A stretch of 64,000 nucleotides of DNA from Streptomyces aureocirculatus (GCF_000720475.1 NZ_JOAP01000019.1:186001-250000); one strand, 5' to 3'; shown: positions 52,940 through 61,643, counted from the stretch's first letter. Numbers and translations are program-made. Notes: a model not told the origin generated them from the sequence alone.

Positions 52940-53467
52940 ATGCACACGACATGGATCAAGAATCGTCTGAGCACCGGAATCGCGGCCCTCGCCCTTGCCG
53001 GCGGAATCGGTGCCCTCCAGCCCGCCTCCGCGCACGCGGCTCCGGCTCCCGAGTACTGGACCTTCAAGAACATCGACATAGGGGTGAACCAGGACCAGTG
53101 CCTCACCGGCGGGAAGATCGACGGTGGTACGTCGAGTGTCTTCATGTCGAAGTGCAACGGAAGCAACTTCCAGCAGTGGGACTGGCGTGGCACGGACTCG
53201 GGTTCGTTGCCGTTCAAGCAGCTCCAGAACAAGGCCACCGGTCTGTGTCTGGCCACTGACAACAAGAGCTGGACGCACAACGCCGTCTGGGCGAGCCGGT
53301 GCGACTGGCGGGACGGCATGCGCTTCAACTATGACGGTGAGCTGTACTACTTCATGTCCGCGCTGACCAACTACAACGTCTTTCTGACCGCTCGTGACTC
53401 CGGAGCTGTCTACAGCACCTCTGAAGACGACAACGAGAGGACCGGCTGGAGGGGTTGGCACTCGTAG
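52940..53467 (+). CDS. Secreted ricin B-like (beta-trefoil) lectin-type protein
   Basis: 175 aa from the ATG at 52,940; the longer frame from 52,700 begins inside the rpsA terminator and was rejected. A signal peptide (HTTWIKNRLSTGIAALALAGGIGALQPASAHAAP) precedes a domain with GVNQDQCLTGGKIDGGTSSVFMSKCNGSNFQQWDW and ATGLCLATDNKSWTHNAVWASRCD, the QxW-style pattern of ricin-type modules. Four Cys could form two disulfides. It is short, so perhaps one and a half trefoil units. Carbohydrate binding is inferred. G+C is somewhat lower than in its neighbours. Confidence 0.75.
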   Translation: MHTTWIKNRLSTGIAALALAGGIGALQPASAHAAPAPEYWTFKNIDIGVNQDQCLTGGKIDGGTSSVFMSKCNGSNFQQWDWRGTDSGSLPFKQLQNKATGLCLATDNKSWTHNAVWASRCDWRDGMRFNYDGELYYFMSALTNYNVFLTARDSGAVYSTSEDDNERTGWRGWHS

Positions 53468-53510
53468 GCGCCCTCGGGGGGCGGGGCCCGGCGTGCGGAC
53501 CCCGCCCTCC

Positions 53511-53943
53511 TCACGGCGTCACGGGGATGTTCGTGAGCCCCCTGCCGCCCTTGACCGTGTTGTTCGCGTACACCGACGTCCGGCAGCCGGCGCTGTTGTT
53601 CGTCACGTTGGCCGCCGGTGACGGTGATGCCCCGCACGGTCCAGTACGAGGCGCCGTCGAGGTGCAGGCCGTAGCCGCCGCCGGTCTTGAGTACGGCCTT
53701 GGACGAGCCGGTCAGGGTGATCCGGGAGCCGGAGTTCGCCGCTTCGGAGGTCTTGGCGTTCCCGGTGTACGTGCCGTCCGCGAGGCGGATGGTGTCCCCC
53801 GGGTCCGCCGAGCCCAGCGCCGCCTTGAGCTGGGCGGCCGTGGAGACCTCGATGGTGGCTGCCGGGCGGGGAGCGGCGGAGGCTGTGAATGCGCGGCGGG
53901 TGGGAATGCGGACCCCGCGGTACGTGTTCTGCTCAATGAACAC
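53511..53943 (-). pseudogene. Internally deleted parallel beta-helix (polysaccharide-lyase-like) gene
   Basis: One frame reads IEVSTAAQLKAALGSADPGDTIRLADGTYTGNAKTSE and YGLHLDGASYWTVRGITVTGG, the N-terminal turns of a right-handed beta-helix. It then breaks, and another frame gives NVTNNSAGCRTSVYANNTVKGG and RGLTNIPVTP plus a stop at 53,511, the usual C-terminus of the same family. The central ~250 residues and the signal peptide are missing. The upstream end overlaps the ribosome site of the PAC2 gene. It is dead. Confidence 0.75.
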
Positions 53944-53960
53944 GAGGAGGAGCGGTCACA

Positions 53961-54899
53961 GTGCTTGATCCGCAGGGTTTGTACGCATGGGAGCCGAAGG
54001 GCCTCGCTGTCGTCGACATGGCACTCGCCCAGGAGTCGGCCGGCCTGGTCATGCTCTACCACTTCGACGGATACATCGACGCGGGCGAGACCGGCGACCA
54101 GGTCGTCGAACGGCTCGTGGACAGCCTTCCCGGGCAGGTCGTGGCGCGCTTCGACCACGACCGCCTCGTGGACTACCGCGCCCGGCGCCCGCTGCTCACC
54201 TTCCGGCGCGACCGCTGGAGCGACTACGAAGTGCCGACGCTGGACGTGCGGCTCCTCCAGGACGCCACCGGCGCGCCCTTCCTGCTGCTCTCCGGCCCCG
54301 AGCCGGACATCGAGTGGGAGCGGTTCGCCGCGGCTGTCAGGGAGATCGTCGAACGCCTCGGTGTGCGGCTCGCCGTGAACTTCCACGGCATCCCCATGGG
54401 CGTACCGCACACGCGCCCCGTCGGCCTCACCCCGCACGGCAACCGCACGGACCTCGTCCCGGGCCACGCGAGCCCCTTCGACGAGGCGCAGGTGCCGGGC
54501 AGCGCGGAGGCGCTCGTGGAGTACCGCCTCGCGGAGGCCGGCCACGACGTGCTCGGCGTAGCCGCCCACGTACCGCACTACATCGCGCGCTCGGCCTACC
54601 CCGACGCCGCCCTGACCGTCCTGGAGGCGATCACGGCCGCCACCGGCCTGGTCCTGCCCGGTGTCGCGCACACCCTGCGCACCGAGGCGCACCGCACCCA
54701 GACCGAGATCGACCGCCAGGTCCAGGAGGGCGACGAGGAACTGGTCGCCCTGGTCCAGGGACTTGAGCACCAGTACGACGCCGCCGCGGGCGCCGAAGCG
54801 CGCGGCAACATGCTCGCGGAGCCCGCGGACATACCGTCCGCCGACGAGATCGGCCGCGAGTTCGAGCGGTTCCTCGCCGAGCGGGAGGGCGACGGCTAG
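53961..54899 (+). CDS. PAC2-family protein
   Basis: 312 aa from a GTG at 53,961 with GAGGAGGAG upstream. PAC2 features: [86 protein letters not shown] and [26 protein letters not shown]. The fold is related to proteasome-assembly chaperones; in actinobacteria its job is unclear. The acidic C-terminal helix ends [19 protein letters not shown]. It has no signal peptide. Confidence 0.93.
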   Translation: MLDPQGLYAWEPKGLAVVDMALAQESAGLVMLYHFDGYIDAGETGDQVVERLVDSLPGQVVARFDHDRLVDYRARRPLLTFRRDRWSDYEVPTLDVRLLQDATGAPFLLLSGPEPDIEWERFAAAVREIVERLGVRLAVNFHGIPMGVPHTRPVGLTPHGNRTDLVPGHASPFDEAQVPGSAEALVEYRLAEAGHDVLGVAAHVPHYIARSAYPDAALTVLEAITAATGLVLPGVAHTLRTEAHRTQTEIDRQVQEGDEELVALVQGLEHQYDAAAGAEARGNMLAEPADIPSADEIGREFERFLAEREGDG

Positions 54900-54979
54900 G
54901 CGCCAGGGCCCCGTGCCCGGCGGCTGAGTGCCCGGCGGGTGAGTGCCCGGCGGCCCCGCGGTCGCCGGGCACCGGGCCG

Positions 54980-55351
54980 TCAGTGGAGCCGGCCGGGCTC
55001 GTAGCTGCCCGCGGGCTGCCGGATCATGACGTTCCCGCGGTTGAAGGCGTTGATGAGGGCGATGGCGCACACCAGGGCCGCGAGCTGCTCCTCGTCATAG
55101 TGCTTGGCCGCGTTCGCCCACACCTCGTCCGTGACCCCGTCGGCGGCGTCGGCGATACGGGTGCCCTGCTCGGCCAGTTCCAGGGCGGCCCGCTCGGCGT
55201 CGGTGAAGACCGTGGCCTCGCGCCAGACGGCGACGAGGTTGAGGGTGGCGTGCGGAACCGTCGACTCCGCGAGTACCTGTCCCGCCGCGACGAGGTGCCT
55301 GCCGAACTTCGCCGCGACCTGGCTCTCGAAGAGGTTCAAGCGAGCATTCAT
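54980..55351 (-). CDS. Carboxymuconolactone decarboxylase/AhpD-like protein lacking the CxxC segment
   Basis: 123 aa from the ATG at 55,351. MNARLNLFESQVAAKF and LNLVAVWREATVFTDAERAALELAEQGTRIADA and ALINAFNRGNVMIRQPAGSYEPG are typical of Streptomyces AhpD-type proteins, usually about 155-160 residues. The family's active-site block (INGCxxCxxxH) should lie after HLVAAGQVLAESTVPHAT, but the sequence jumps straight to LNLVAVW. An in-frame loss of roughly 34 residues removes both redox Cys and the His. It is probably inactive as a peroxidase, though the frame is open. Confidence 0.8.
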   Translation of the reverse strand: MNARLNLFESQVAAKFGRHLVAAGQVLAESTVPHATLNLVAVWREATVFTDAERAALELAEQGTRIADAADGVTDEVWANAAKHYDEEQLAALVCAIALINAFNRGNVMIRQPAGSYEPGRLH

Positions 55352-55435
55352 GGCGTACTCCTGTGTCGTTGTAGCTGATTGCACCCCCAGGACGGGGCAG
55401 CCCCGCCAGATGTGACATCGCCTAAGCTGCCGAGC

Positions 55436-56044
55436 ATGCTGAAAGTGGGGCTGACCGGCGGGATCGGTGCCGGCAAGAGTGAAGTGTCACGGCTGCTCGT
55501 GGAGCGCGGCGCCGTGCTCGTCGACGCCGACCGGATCGCCCGCGAGGTGGTCGCGCCGGGCACCGAAGGCCTGGCCGCGGTCGTCGCCGAGTTCGGGGCG
55601 GACGTCCTGGACGCCGACGGTGCCCTCGACCGCCCGAAGCTCGGCGCGATCGTCTTCGCCGACCCCGGGAAGCTGGCCGCGCTCAACGCGATCGTGCACC
55701 CCCTGGTGGGAGCGCGCTCCGCGGATCTGGAGCGGGCCGCGGCCGAGGCCGACGAGGACACGGTCGTCGTGCACGACGTGCCGCTGCTCACGGAGAACGG
55801 CCTCGCGCCGCTGTACGACGTCGTGGTCGTCGTCGACGCCAGGACCGAGACCCAACTCGACCGCCTGGTACGGCTGCGCGGCATGACCGAGGACGACGCC
55901 CGCGCCCGGATGGCCGCCCAGGCCACGAGGGAGAAGCGCCTGGAGATCGCCGACATCGTCATCGACAACGACGGCACCCTGGAGAAGCTGCCGCCCCGCG
56001 TGGACGAGGTGTGGCAGGAGCTGCGGAACCGGGCCAGGCCCTAG
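55436..56044 (+). CDS. coaE: Dephospho-CoA kinase
   Basis: 202 aa from the ATG at 55,436. P-loop [17 protein letters not shown] (~5-21), [17 protein letters not shown] (substrate Asp), [13 protein letters not shown], and [25 protein letters not shown]. The lid has [20 protein letters not shown]. It performs the last step of CoA synthesis. A TAAGCT box 7 nt before the ATG and the absence of a ribosome site suggest a leaderless message. The fused C-terminal UPF0157 domain found in mycobacteria is absent. Confidence 0.96.
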   Translation: MLKVGLTGGIGAGKSEVSRLLVERGAVLVDADRIAREVVAPGTEGLAAVVAEFGADVLDADGALDRPKLGAIVFADPGKLAALNAIVHPLVGARSADLERAAAEADEDTVVVHDVPLLTENGLAPLYDVVVVVDARTETQLDRLVRLRGMTEDDARARMAAQATREKRLEIADIVIDNDGTLEKLPPRVDEVWQELRNRARP

Positions 56045-56108
56045 CGGGCCCGGAATACGCCGGGCGGCGGCGAGTGTTGGCCCTGGGGAGTGAGGGAAGG
56101 AGTCCGGC

Positions 56109-56486
56109 GTGCCCGAAAGCAGCCCGGAGAGCCATGTCATCGACTTCCGCGCGGCCGAGCAACTGCTCGCCGCCCGGGACCCGCGGGGTGCGGTGAAGCT
56201 GCTCGACTCCGTGATCGCAGCCCACCCGGAGAACACGGCGGCGCGCCTCCTGCGCGCCCGCGCCTTCTTCGCCTCGGCCCAACTGCGCGCCGCTGAGCTG
56301 GAGTTCAGCATCGTCCTGGAGCGCGAGCCGGACAACGCGTTCGCGCACTTCGCCCTCGCGCGCACCTATGAGCGCGCCGCGCGCCCCGATCAGGCGCGCC
56401 GCCACTTCCGGCTCGCGGCCGCGCTCGATCCGCAGCCGGACTATCTGGCGGCGGCACGGTTCGACGACGGCGAGGGCGGCTCCTAG
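56109..56486 (+). CDS. TPR-repeat protein
   Basis: 125 aa from a GTG at 56,109 (AAGGAG upstream). Three tetratricopeptide units are visible: AAEQLLAARDPRGAVKLLDSVIAAHPENTAARLLRARAFFASAQLRAAELEFSIVL and EPDNAFAHFALARTYERAARPDQARRHFRLAAALDP. It is a small protein-protein adaptor, conserved after coaE in Streptomyces as remembered. The partner is unknown. Confidence 0.9.
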   Translation: MPESSPESHVIDFRAAEQLLAARDPRGAVKLLDSVIAAHPENTAARLLRARAFFASAQLRAAELEFSIVLEREPDNAFAHFALARTYERAARPDQARRHFRLAAALDPQPDYLAAARFDDGEGGS

Positions 56487-56543
56487 CTCTCCGGGACGCG
56501 CAGGGCTGCTTCTCGGAGTGCCCGGGCCCGCTTTCCGGGGCGT

Positions 56544-56813
56544 TCAGGGCCGCGGTGGCGGGCGCGGGGGCTCGTACGGCGGGATCTCGCGGCCGGGCTG
56601 ATAGTGCGGGCCCTGCCGGATATGGCGTACGACCAGCGCCATGTCCACGGTGATCACGAGCCAGAGCACCCCGCAGGCCAGTGCCCACTGCGGGCGCCCG
56701 GCGAGCGCGAACGCGACCGTGCCCGCGATCGCCCAGATCAGCCCCCATACGCTGAACCAGAAGCGCATGCGCAGTGGGCTGCGTGCAGTCACCGGTTCAC
56801 TGCCTGTGCGCAT
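56544..56813 (-). CDS. DUF6343-like two-helix membrane protein
   Basis: 89 aa from a GTG or ATG at 56,813. MRTGSEPVTARSPLRMRF, then two hydrophobic helices (FSVWGLIWAIAGTVAFALAG and WALACGVLWLVITVDMALVV), then the conserved RHIRQGPHYQPGREIPPYEPP and a Pro-rich end. This fits the DUF6343 family of actinobacteria as remembered. Function unknown. Confidence 0.8.
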   Translation of the reverse strand: MRTGSEPVTARSPLRMRFWFSVWGLIWAIAGTVAFALAGRPQWALACGVLWLVITVDMALVVRHIRQGPHYQPGREIPPYEPPRPPPRP

Positions 56814-56943
56814 GGAACCTCATCTCCTCCTCCCAGGGTCCACCCGGCACGGGCCGAGCGGAAGAGGAGACACAGGAAGCAGCGGAAGCAGCGCCGGCAC
56901 AGGAGGCCAGGGAGTCAGGGGGCTGGTGCCTCCTAACCCCCGC

Positions 56944-57420
56944 TCATCGGCCCTTGGCCTTGGCCTTGGCCTCGTCCTCGGCCGCCGGACGGGCCGAGAT
57001 CGGTCCCGTGCGGCTGTTGAGGGCCCGCAGGCGGTCCATGTCCCTGCGGTCCCGCTTCGTGGGGCGGCCCGTGCCGCGGTCGCGGACGCCCGCGGGGGCG
57101 ACGGCCTCGCGCGGGGGCGGCGGCGGGCTGTTGTCCACGTAGCACTCGACGGCGACGGGGGCGCCGACCCGTTTGCGGATGGCGCGCTTCACGATCACGA
57201 CGCGCTCACGGCCGCCCGCCTGGCGCAGCCGCACCTCGTCGCCGGGCTTGACGCCGTGCGCCGGCTTCACGCGCTCGCCGTTGACCCGCACATGGCCGCC
57301 CTTGCAGGCGGCGGCGCCCGCCGAACGGGTCTTGACGAGGCGTACGGACCAGATCCAACTGTCGACGCGCACGGAGCCGCCGTCCGGCTCGCCCGTGCGT
57401 GGTGAAGTCTCCGAGGCCAT
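56944..57420 (-). CDS. S4-domain RNA-binding protein (Hsp15-like)
   Basis: 158 aa from the ATG at 57,420. The S4 fold is RVDSWIWSVRLVKTRSAGAAACKGGHVRVNGERVKPAHGVKPGDEVRL (~18-65), followed by RERVVIVKRAIRKRVGAPVAVECYVDNSP. The C-terminal half is basic and low in complexity (DRGTGRPTKRDRRDMDRLR, ending KAKAKGR). E. coli Hsp15 rescues stalled 50S subunits carrying peptidyl-tRNA; a similar ribosome-linked role is inferred. Confidence 0.92.
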   Translation of the reverse strand: MASETSPRTGEPDGGSVRVDSWIWSVRLVKTRSAGAAACKGGHVRVNGERVKPAHGVKPGDEVRLRQAGGRERVVIVKRAIRKRVGAPVAVECYVDNSPPPPPREAVAPAGVRDRGTGRPTKRDRRDMDRLRALNSRTGPISARPAAEDEAKAKAKGR

Positions 57421-57557
57421 GCACCGACCTTAGTGCGGCATCGGTGCGGGGGCGGCGGCCGACCGGCGAGCCGTCCGGAAACCGCGAGCGAGCACATTCG
57501 ATAATTCAGGCGGTTAACGGCAAATGACGCACATATCCGTATGCAGAGGTGCTGCCC

Positions 57558-57805
57558 ATGACGGCCCAAGAGCTCGCCCGCACGGTCGAAGGACTGATCG
57601 ACTGATGGACGGATCACGCGCCGACCTCGTCCGCCTCGCCGCGATCCCCCCGGTCGCGTGCCCCGGGCCCCAGCCCGCGCCGGTCGCGGAGCTGCCGCAC
57701 GGCGCCTTCGTCCGTGAGTACGGCGCCTTCGTCCGTGAGTACGGCGCCTTCGTCCGTGAGTACGCGGCCACCTCCGCCGCCCGCGGAGACGGGAGCCGTG
57801 CGTGA
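57558..57805 (+). pseudogene. Relic of an M20-type dipeptidase N-terminus with three 21-bp repeats
   Basis: The first frame gives MTAQELARTVEGLID and stops in a TGATG overlap; the next continues MDGSRADLVRLAAIPPVACPG and PQPAPVAEL, together resembling the start of M20 dipeptidases. It then enters three perfect 21-bp repeats (GAFVREY three times) and stops at 57,805, overlapping the YfcC start (GTGA). Catalytic domains are absent. Whether the 66-residue second frame is still translated to couple YfcC is open. Confidence 0.55.
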
Positions 57806-59334
57806 GCACCACGGCGACCGGGCCCGGGGCCGGGAAACCCGCTCCCAAGGGCGGGTTCAGCTTCCCCAGCGCCCTCACCGTCCTCGCGATCGTCACCGTC
57901 GCCGTGTGGCTGCTCGCCTTCCTGGTGCCGCCGGGGGCCTACGACCGCGACGACAAGGGCGCACCCGTCGAGGGCAGTTACCACCGTGTCCCCGACGACC
58001 GGTCCTTCGTCGACCGCCTCAACGACCTCTTCCTCGCCCCGGTCAACGGCCTTTACGGGGTGCAGGACACCGCGTCGGGACAGGTCGGCCCGGACCTGGC
58101 CGGTGAGCTGTACGGCAGCGCGGGCGTGTTCCTCTTCGTTCTCGCCATCGGCGCGTTCATCACCGTCGTGTTCGCGACCGGCGCCCTCGACCGGGGCATC
58201 GGCCGACTCGCGCACCGGCTCCGTGAGCGCGGCGCGCTGCTCATCGCGGGCGTCATGGTCGTCTTCTCCGTCCTCGGCACCGTGGAGGGCTTCGCCGAGG
58301 AGACACTGGGCTTCTACGGGCTCATCGTGCCGCTGATGCTCGCGCTCGGGTACGACCGGATGACCGCCGTCGGCGCGATCATCCTGGGCGCGGGCATCGG
58401 CGTGCTGTGCTCGACCGTCAACCCCTTCGCCACCGGCGTCGCCTCCTCGGCCGCCGGCATCTCGCTCGGCGACGGCATCGTGCTGCGGTTCGCGATGTGG
58501 CTGGTGCTCACGGCCGTCACGGTCTCCTACGTCGTCCGGTACGCGACACGCGTGCGCGACGACCCCGAGCGCTCCCTGAGCGGCTTTCTGCCCGGCGACC
58601 GGGAGGGGGTGGCGGCCGAGGCGGCGAAGGGCGAGGTGCCCGAACTCACCGGCCTGCACAAGGCGATCCTGGTCCTCGTCGCCCTGATCTTCGCCTTCAT
58701 GATCTTCTCGGTGGTGCCCTGGGCCGGCGCGCTGACGGGCGACGCGAACGCCACCCCGTACGGCTTCGAACTCGGCTGGTCCTTCCCGCAGCTCGCTGCC
58801 CTCTTCCTGTGCGCGGCGGTGCTCGTGGGACTGGTGGCGCGGATGGGTGAGCAGAAGCTCAGCTCCACGATCACCCAGGGGGCGGCGGACTTCATCTCGC
58901 CCGCGCTTGTCATCGTCCTGGCGCGCGGAGTGACGGTGATCATGAACAATTCGCGCATCACGGATACCGTGCTGCACTCGATCGAGGGGGTCGTGAAGGG
59001 CACGTCGTCGGGTGTGTTCGCGGTGATCGTGTTCCTGGTGAACCTGCCGCTTGCCTTCCTCATCCCGTCCACGTCCGGGCACGCCACCCTCGCCATGCCG
59101 ATCCTCGCGCCGCTCGCCGACTTCGCCGGTGTCTCCCGGGCCGTGGTCGTCACCGCGTGGGCCGCGGCCAGTGGGTGGATGAATCTGTGGGTGCCGACTA
59201 CCGCCGTGACCATCGGCGGGGTTGCGCTCGCGAAGGTCGGCTACGACAAGTATCTGCGGTTCGTGTGGCCGTTGCTTGCCATGCTGGCCGTGCTGATCTG
59301 TGCGTTCGTTGCGGTGGGCGCGGCGTTGACTTGA
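57802..59334 (+). CDS. YfcC-family membrane transporter
   Basis: 510 aa from a GTG at 57,802. About 12 hydrophobic segments; opening FPSALTVLAIVTVAVWLLAFLVPPGAYDR, then FLFVLAIGAFITVVFATGALDRGIGRL, EGFAEETLGFYGLIVPLMLALGYDRMTAVGAIILGAGIGVLCSTVNPF, and LIPSTSGHATLAMPILAPLADFAGVSR with ASGWMNLWVPTTAV. This is the YfcC/ArgR-adjacent carrier group within the DcuC/IT superfamily, which moves organic acids or basic amino acids and is often next to peptidases. The relic of a dipeptidase just upstream fits that pairing. Confidence 0.92.
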   Translation: MSTTATGPGAGKPAPKGGFSFPSALTVLAIVTVAVWLLAFLVPPGAYDRDDKGAPVEGSYHRVPDDRSFVDRLNDLFLAPVNGLYGVQDTASGQVGPDLAGELYGSAGVFLFVLAIGAFITVVFATGALDRGIGRLAHRLRERGALLIAGVMVVFSVLGTVEGFAEETLGFYGLIVPLMLALGYDRMTAVGAIILGAGIGVLCSTVNPFATGVASSAAGISLGDGIVLRFAMWLVLTAVTVSYVVRYATRVRDDPERSLSGFLPGDREGVAAEAAKGEVPELTGLHKAILVLVALIFAFMIFSVVPWAGALTGDANATPYGFELGWSFPQLAALFLCAAVLVGLVARMGEQKLSSTITQGAADFISPALVIVLARGVTVIMNNSRITDTVLHSIEGVVKGTSSGVFAVIVFLVNLPLAFLIPSTSGHATLAMPILAPLADFAGVSRAVVVTAWAAASGWMNLWVPTTAVTIGGVALAKVGYDKYLRFVWPLLAMLAVLICAFVAVGAALT

Positions 59335-59600
59335 AGCCGGGGGCGGGTGGGGTGCGGGCTGCCCTCGCGGGGCGCCCCAGGCCCGCCCCTTCACCGTAAC
59401 CATGGGGCTGCCGCCCCCTGGACCCCCGCTTATCGGCGCTCCGCGCCTCGTCCTCAGACTCCCCCAAGTTCTTGAGGAGCAGGGGGTACCCCCATGACGG
59501 GCTGAAAGATCCTCAGCGGTCGGGGTGAAACTGTGCCGCAGCGGCGAGAGTTTCAGCCCGTCCGGCGTTTGCGGACGAGCGCGTCGGCGCGATGGAAGGG
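59335..59600. repeat. Intergenic elements including family A core
   Basis: GGGGCTGCCGCCCCCTGGAC and CTCCGCGCCTCGTCCTCAGA lie at 59,404-59,460, and a family A core TTTCAGCCCGTCCGGCGTTT plus GCGGACGAG at 59,551-59,580. No gene is seen up to 59,736; an open frame crossing this stretch is a readthrough of the repeat. Confidence 0.7.
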
Positions 59601-59736
59601 CGGGCGGGTGGGGGAGGAGCGCCCTGCCGCCGTCCGAGCGCGGGGCCGAACGGGTGAAAGGTGCGGGCAGTGGAGTGAGTGGCCGGGCGGGCGGGGGAGC
59701 CTAGAGCTTTCGGTGCCCAGAGAGCGGAGCCGTCCG

Positions 59737-60933
59737 GTGACCCTGTCGACCGTCCCCCGCCGCACGCGGCGAATCCGGCTGCGCGCCACCCTCGCGGCCG
59801 CCGCCCTGGCCACCACCCTCACCGGCACCACCGTCGCGGCAGCGGGTACCCCGACCGCAGCCGCCCGGACGGCAAGCGCCGCGACGGCAGGCGCCCCCAC
59901 CGTAAGCGTGCCGACGGCAGGCGCCCCCGCAGCACGCGTGCCGACGGCAGGCGCCCCCGCAGTACGCGTGCCGACCGCAGGCCCGCCGACCGCAGCCGCC
60001 CCGACGCCAGGTGGTGCCCCGGCCGCAACGGCCCCCGCCCCCACCTCCGCCGGGGAGTTCTGGGTGAACCCCGACACCCACGCCGCCCGCCAGGCCGTGG
60101 CCTGGCGTGAGAGCGGGCGGGTTTCCGATGCCTGGTTCGTCGAGCGCATCGCGCGCCGTGCGCAGGCGGAGTGGTTGAACAAGGACGGCCCTGGCCCCGG
60201 GGACCTGGTGCGCGCCCACGTCGACAGGGCGGCCGCCGCAGGGCGCATCCCCGTACTCGTCGCCTACTTCATCCCGCACCGCGACTGCGGCGACTACTCG
60301 TCGGGCGGGGCCCGCGACGCCCACCACTATCGCGCGTGGATCGACGCGTTCGCCAAGGGCCTCGGCACCCGCGCCGCGTACGTGATCGTCGAACCCGACG
60401 CCGTCGCCCAGCAGATCGCGGGTTGCGACGTCGCCGACGCCTCCGAGCGGTACGGGCTGCTCGCCCACGCCGTGGCCCGCCTCAAACAGCAGCCCGGCGC
60501 CAAGGTGTACCTCGACGCGGGCAACGCGAGCTGGATCCCGCAGGAGGAACGCCTCGTCGAACCGCTGCGCCTGGCAGGCATCGCCCGGGCCGACGGGTTC
60601 GCTCTCAACGTCTCCAACTACCGCACCACCAAGGAGAGTACGGAGTACGGCCACCGCGTCGCGCGCGCCCTGGGGGGCGGCAAGCACTTCGTCGTCGACA
60701 CCAGCCGCAACGGCAACGGCGCCTACACGGGAGGGGACAAGCCCTGGTGCAACCCGCCAGGACGCGCCCTGGGCACCCCGCCCACCACCCGCACCGGCGA
60801 CCCCGCGGTCGACGCCTATCTGTGGGTCAAACGGCCCGGCGAGTCGGACGGCACCTGCCGCGGCGGGCCTGCGGCGGGGACCTGGTGGCCCGAGTACGCG
60901 CTGGGCCTGGCCCAGCGCGCCCGGAACACCTAG
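59737..60933 (+). CDS. Secreted endoglucanase/cellobiohydrolase-type glycosidase, GH6
   Basis: 398 aa from a GTG at 59,737 (CGGAG upstream); a GTG at 59,713 is possible. A signal peptide (RIRLRATLAAAALATTLTGTTVAAAG) precedes a low-complexity Ala/Pro/Thr/Val linker built of 30-bp repeats (PTAGAPAxRV). The GH6 barrel follows: PVLVAYFIPHRDCGDYSSGGA, AAYVIVEPDAVAQQIAGC, KVYLDAGNASWI, FALNVSNYRTT, HFVVDTSRNGNG and YLWVKRPGESDGTC. It hydrolyses beta-1,4-glucan outside the cell. No carbohydrate-binding module is present. The stop overlaps that of the GNAT fragment on the other strand. Confidence 0.93.
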   Translation: MTLSTVPRRTRRIRLRATLAAAALATTLTGTTVAAAGTPTAAARTASAATAGAPTVSVPTAGAPAARVPTAGAPAVRVPTAGPPTAAAPTPGGAPAATAPAPTSAGEFWVNPDTHAARQAVAWRESGRVSDAWFVERIARRAQAEWLNKDGPGPGDLVRAHVDRAAAAGRIPVLVAYFIPHRDCGDYSSGGARDAHHYRAWIDAFAKGLGTRAAYVIVEPDAVAQQIAGCDVADASERYGLLAHAVARLKQQPGAKVYLDAGNASWIPQEERLVEPLRLAGIARADGFALNVSNYRTTKESTEYGHRVARALGGGKHFVVDTSRNGNGAYTGGDKPWCNPPGRALGTPPTTRTGDPAVDAYLWVKRPGESDGTCRGGPAAGTWWPEYALGLAQRARNT

Positions 60934-61097
60934 TCACGGAAGTTCCGTACCCCGTCGTCGGCGTCGTCGGAATGGGCTCGGCGGACCGTGGGCAGGGCCG
61001 CGTCGTACGAGCGCGGATGGACGTCGGCCACGGCCCCCGCGTCCGCTTCGGTCGCGGGGCGCAGCGTCACGGCGGCCGTCGTCGCGGGCGCGTTCAC
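60930..61097 (-). pseudogene. Truncated GNAT acetyltransferase N-terminus
   Basis: 55 codons from a GTG at 61,097 overlapping the RidA stop. VTLRPATEADAGAVADVHPRSYDAALPTVRRAHSDDA is the usual first strand and helix of a GNAT enzyme, but the frame ends there, before the acetyl-CoA site. It is probably the stump of a gene cut off next to the GH6 gene. A functional short peptide is unlikely. Confidence 0.65.
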
Positions 61098-61636
61098 GCG
61101 CCGGTCCGCTCCGGTACGACGGCCGTGGCGGTGATCTCCACGAGCTGGCCCGGATAGCCGAGCACCGTCACACCGAGGAGCGTCGAGGTGTGCGGCTCGA
61201 CGGTCAACAGCTCGGAGGCGCGCACCACTTCCCACACCTGGGAGAGCACCCCGGGCTCGGTACCGACCACGTACACCGTGCTCGCCACGACCCGCGTCGG
61301 ATCGCTGCCGACGGCGCGCAACGCCTCGTCGAGGTTCGCGAGGACCTGCTGGGCCTGCCGGACCGGATCGCCCTCGCCGACGAGCTTCCCCGCGGCGTCG
61401 AGCGGCACGGAGCCGGCCATGAACGCGAGCCGCGTACCGGCTTCGACGACGGCCGCGTGGGCGTAGCCGGGGGGCGGGAAGAGGGAGGGGACGACGGTGC
61501 GGTGGACCACGGGGGCCGAGGAAGGCACGGGAGGCGCGGGAGGTGTCGGAGGCGTGGGCGGTGTGGGTGGTGTGGGTGGTTCGGGAGGTGTGGGTGGCAT
61601 GAGGGCATCGTGCGGGACGGGCGGGTGCGGGCGCAT
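61094..61636 (-). CDS. RidA-family protein with proline-rich N-terminal tail
   Basis: 180 aa from the ATG at 61,636 (alternative ATG at 61,600). A PPTPPT repeat coded by 9-bp units fills the first ~45 residues; then the RidA core: AAVVEAGTRLAFMAGSVPLDAAGKLVGEGDPVRQAQQVLANLDEALRAVG, VVASTVYVV, and GVTVLGYPGQLVEITATAVV. Canonical RidA has Arg near the end of a strand for 2-aminoacrylate deamination; here that Arg is not obvious, so it may belong to an Rid2-7 subgroup. It follows the propeller gene by 7 nt. Confidence 0.87.
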   Translation of the reverse strand: MRPHPPVPHDALMPPTPPEPPTPPTPPTPPTPPAPPVPSSAPVVHRTVVPSLFPPPGYAHAAVVEAGTRLAFMAGSVPLDAAGKLVGEGDPVRQAQQVLANLDEALRAVGSDPTRVVASTVYVVGTEPGVLSQVWEVVRASELLTVEPHTSTLLGVTVLGYPGQLVEITATAVVPERTGA

Positions 61637-61643
61637 CCGGATT

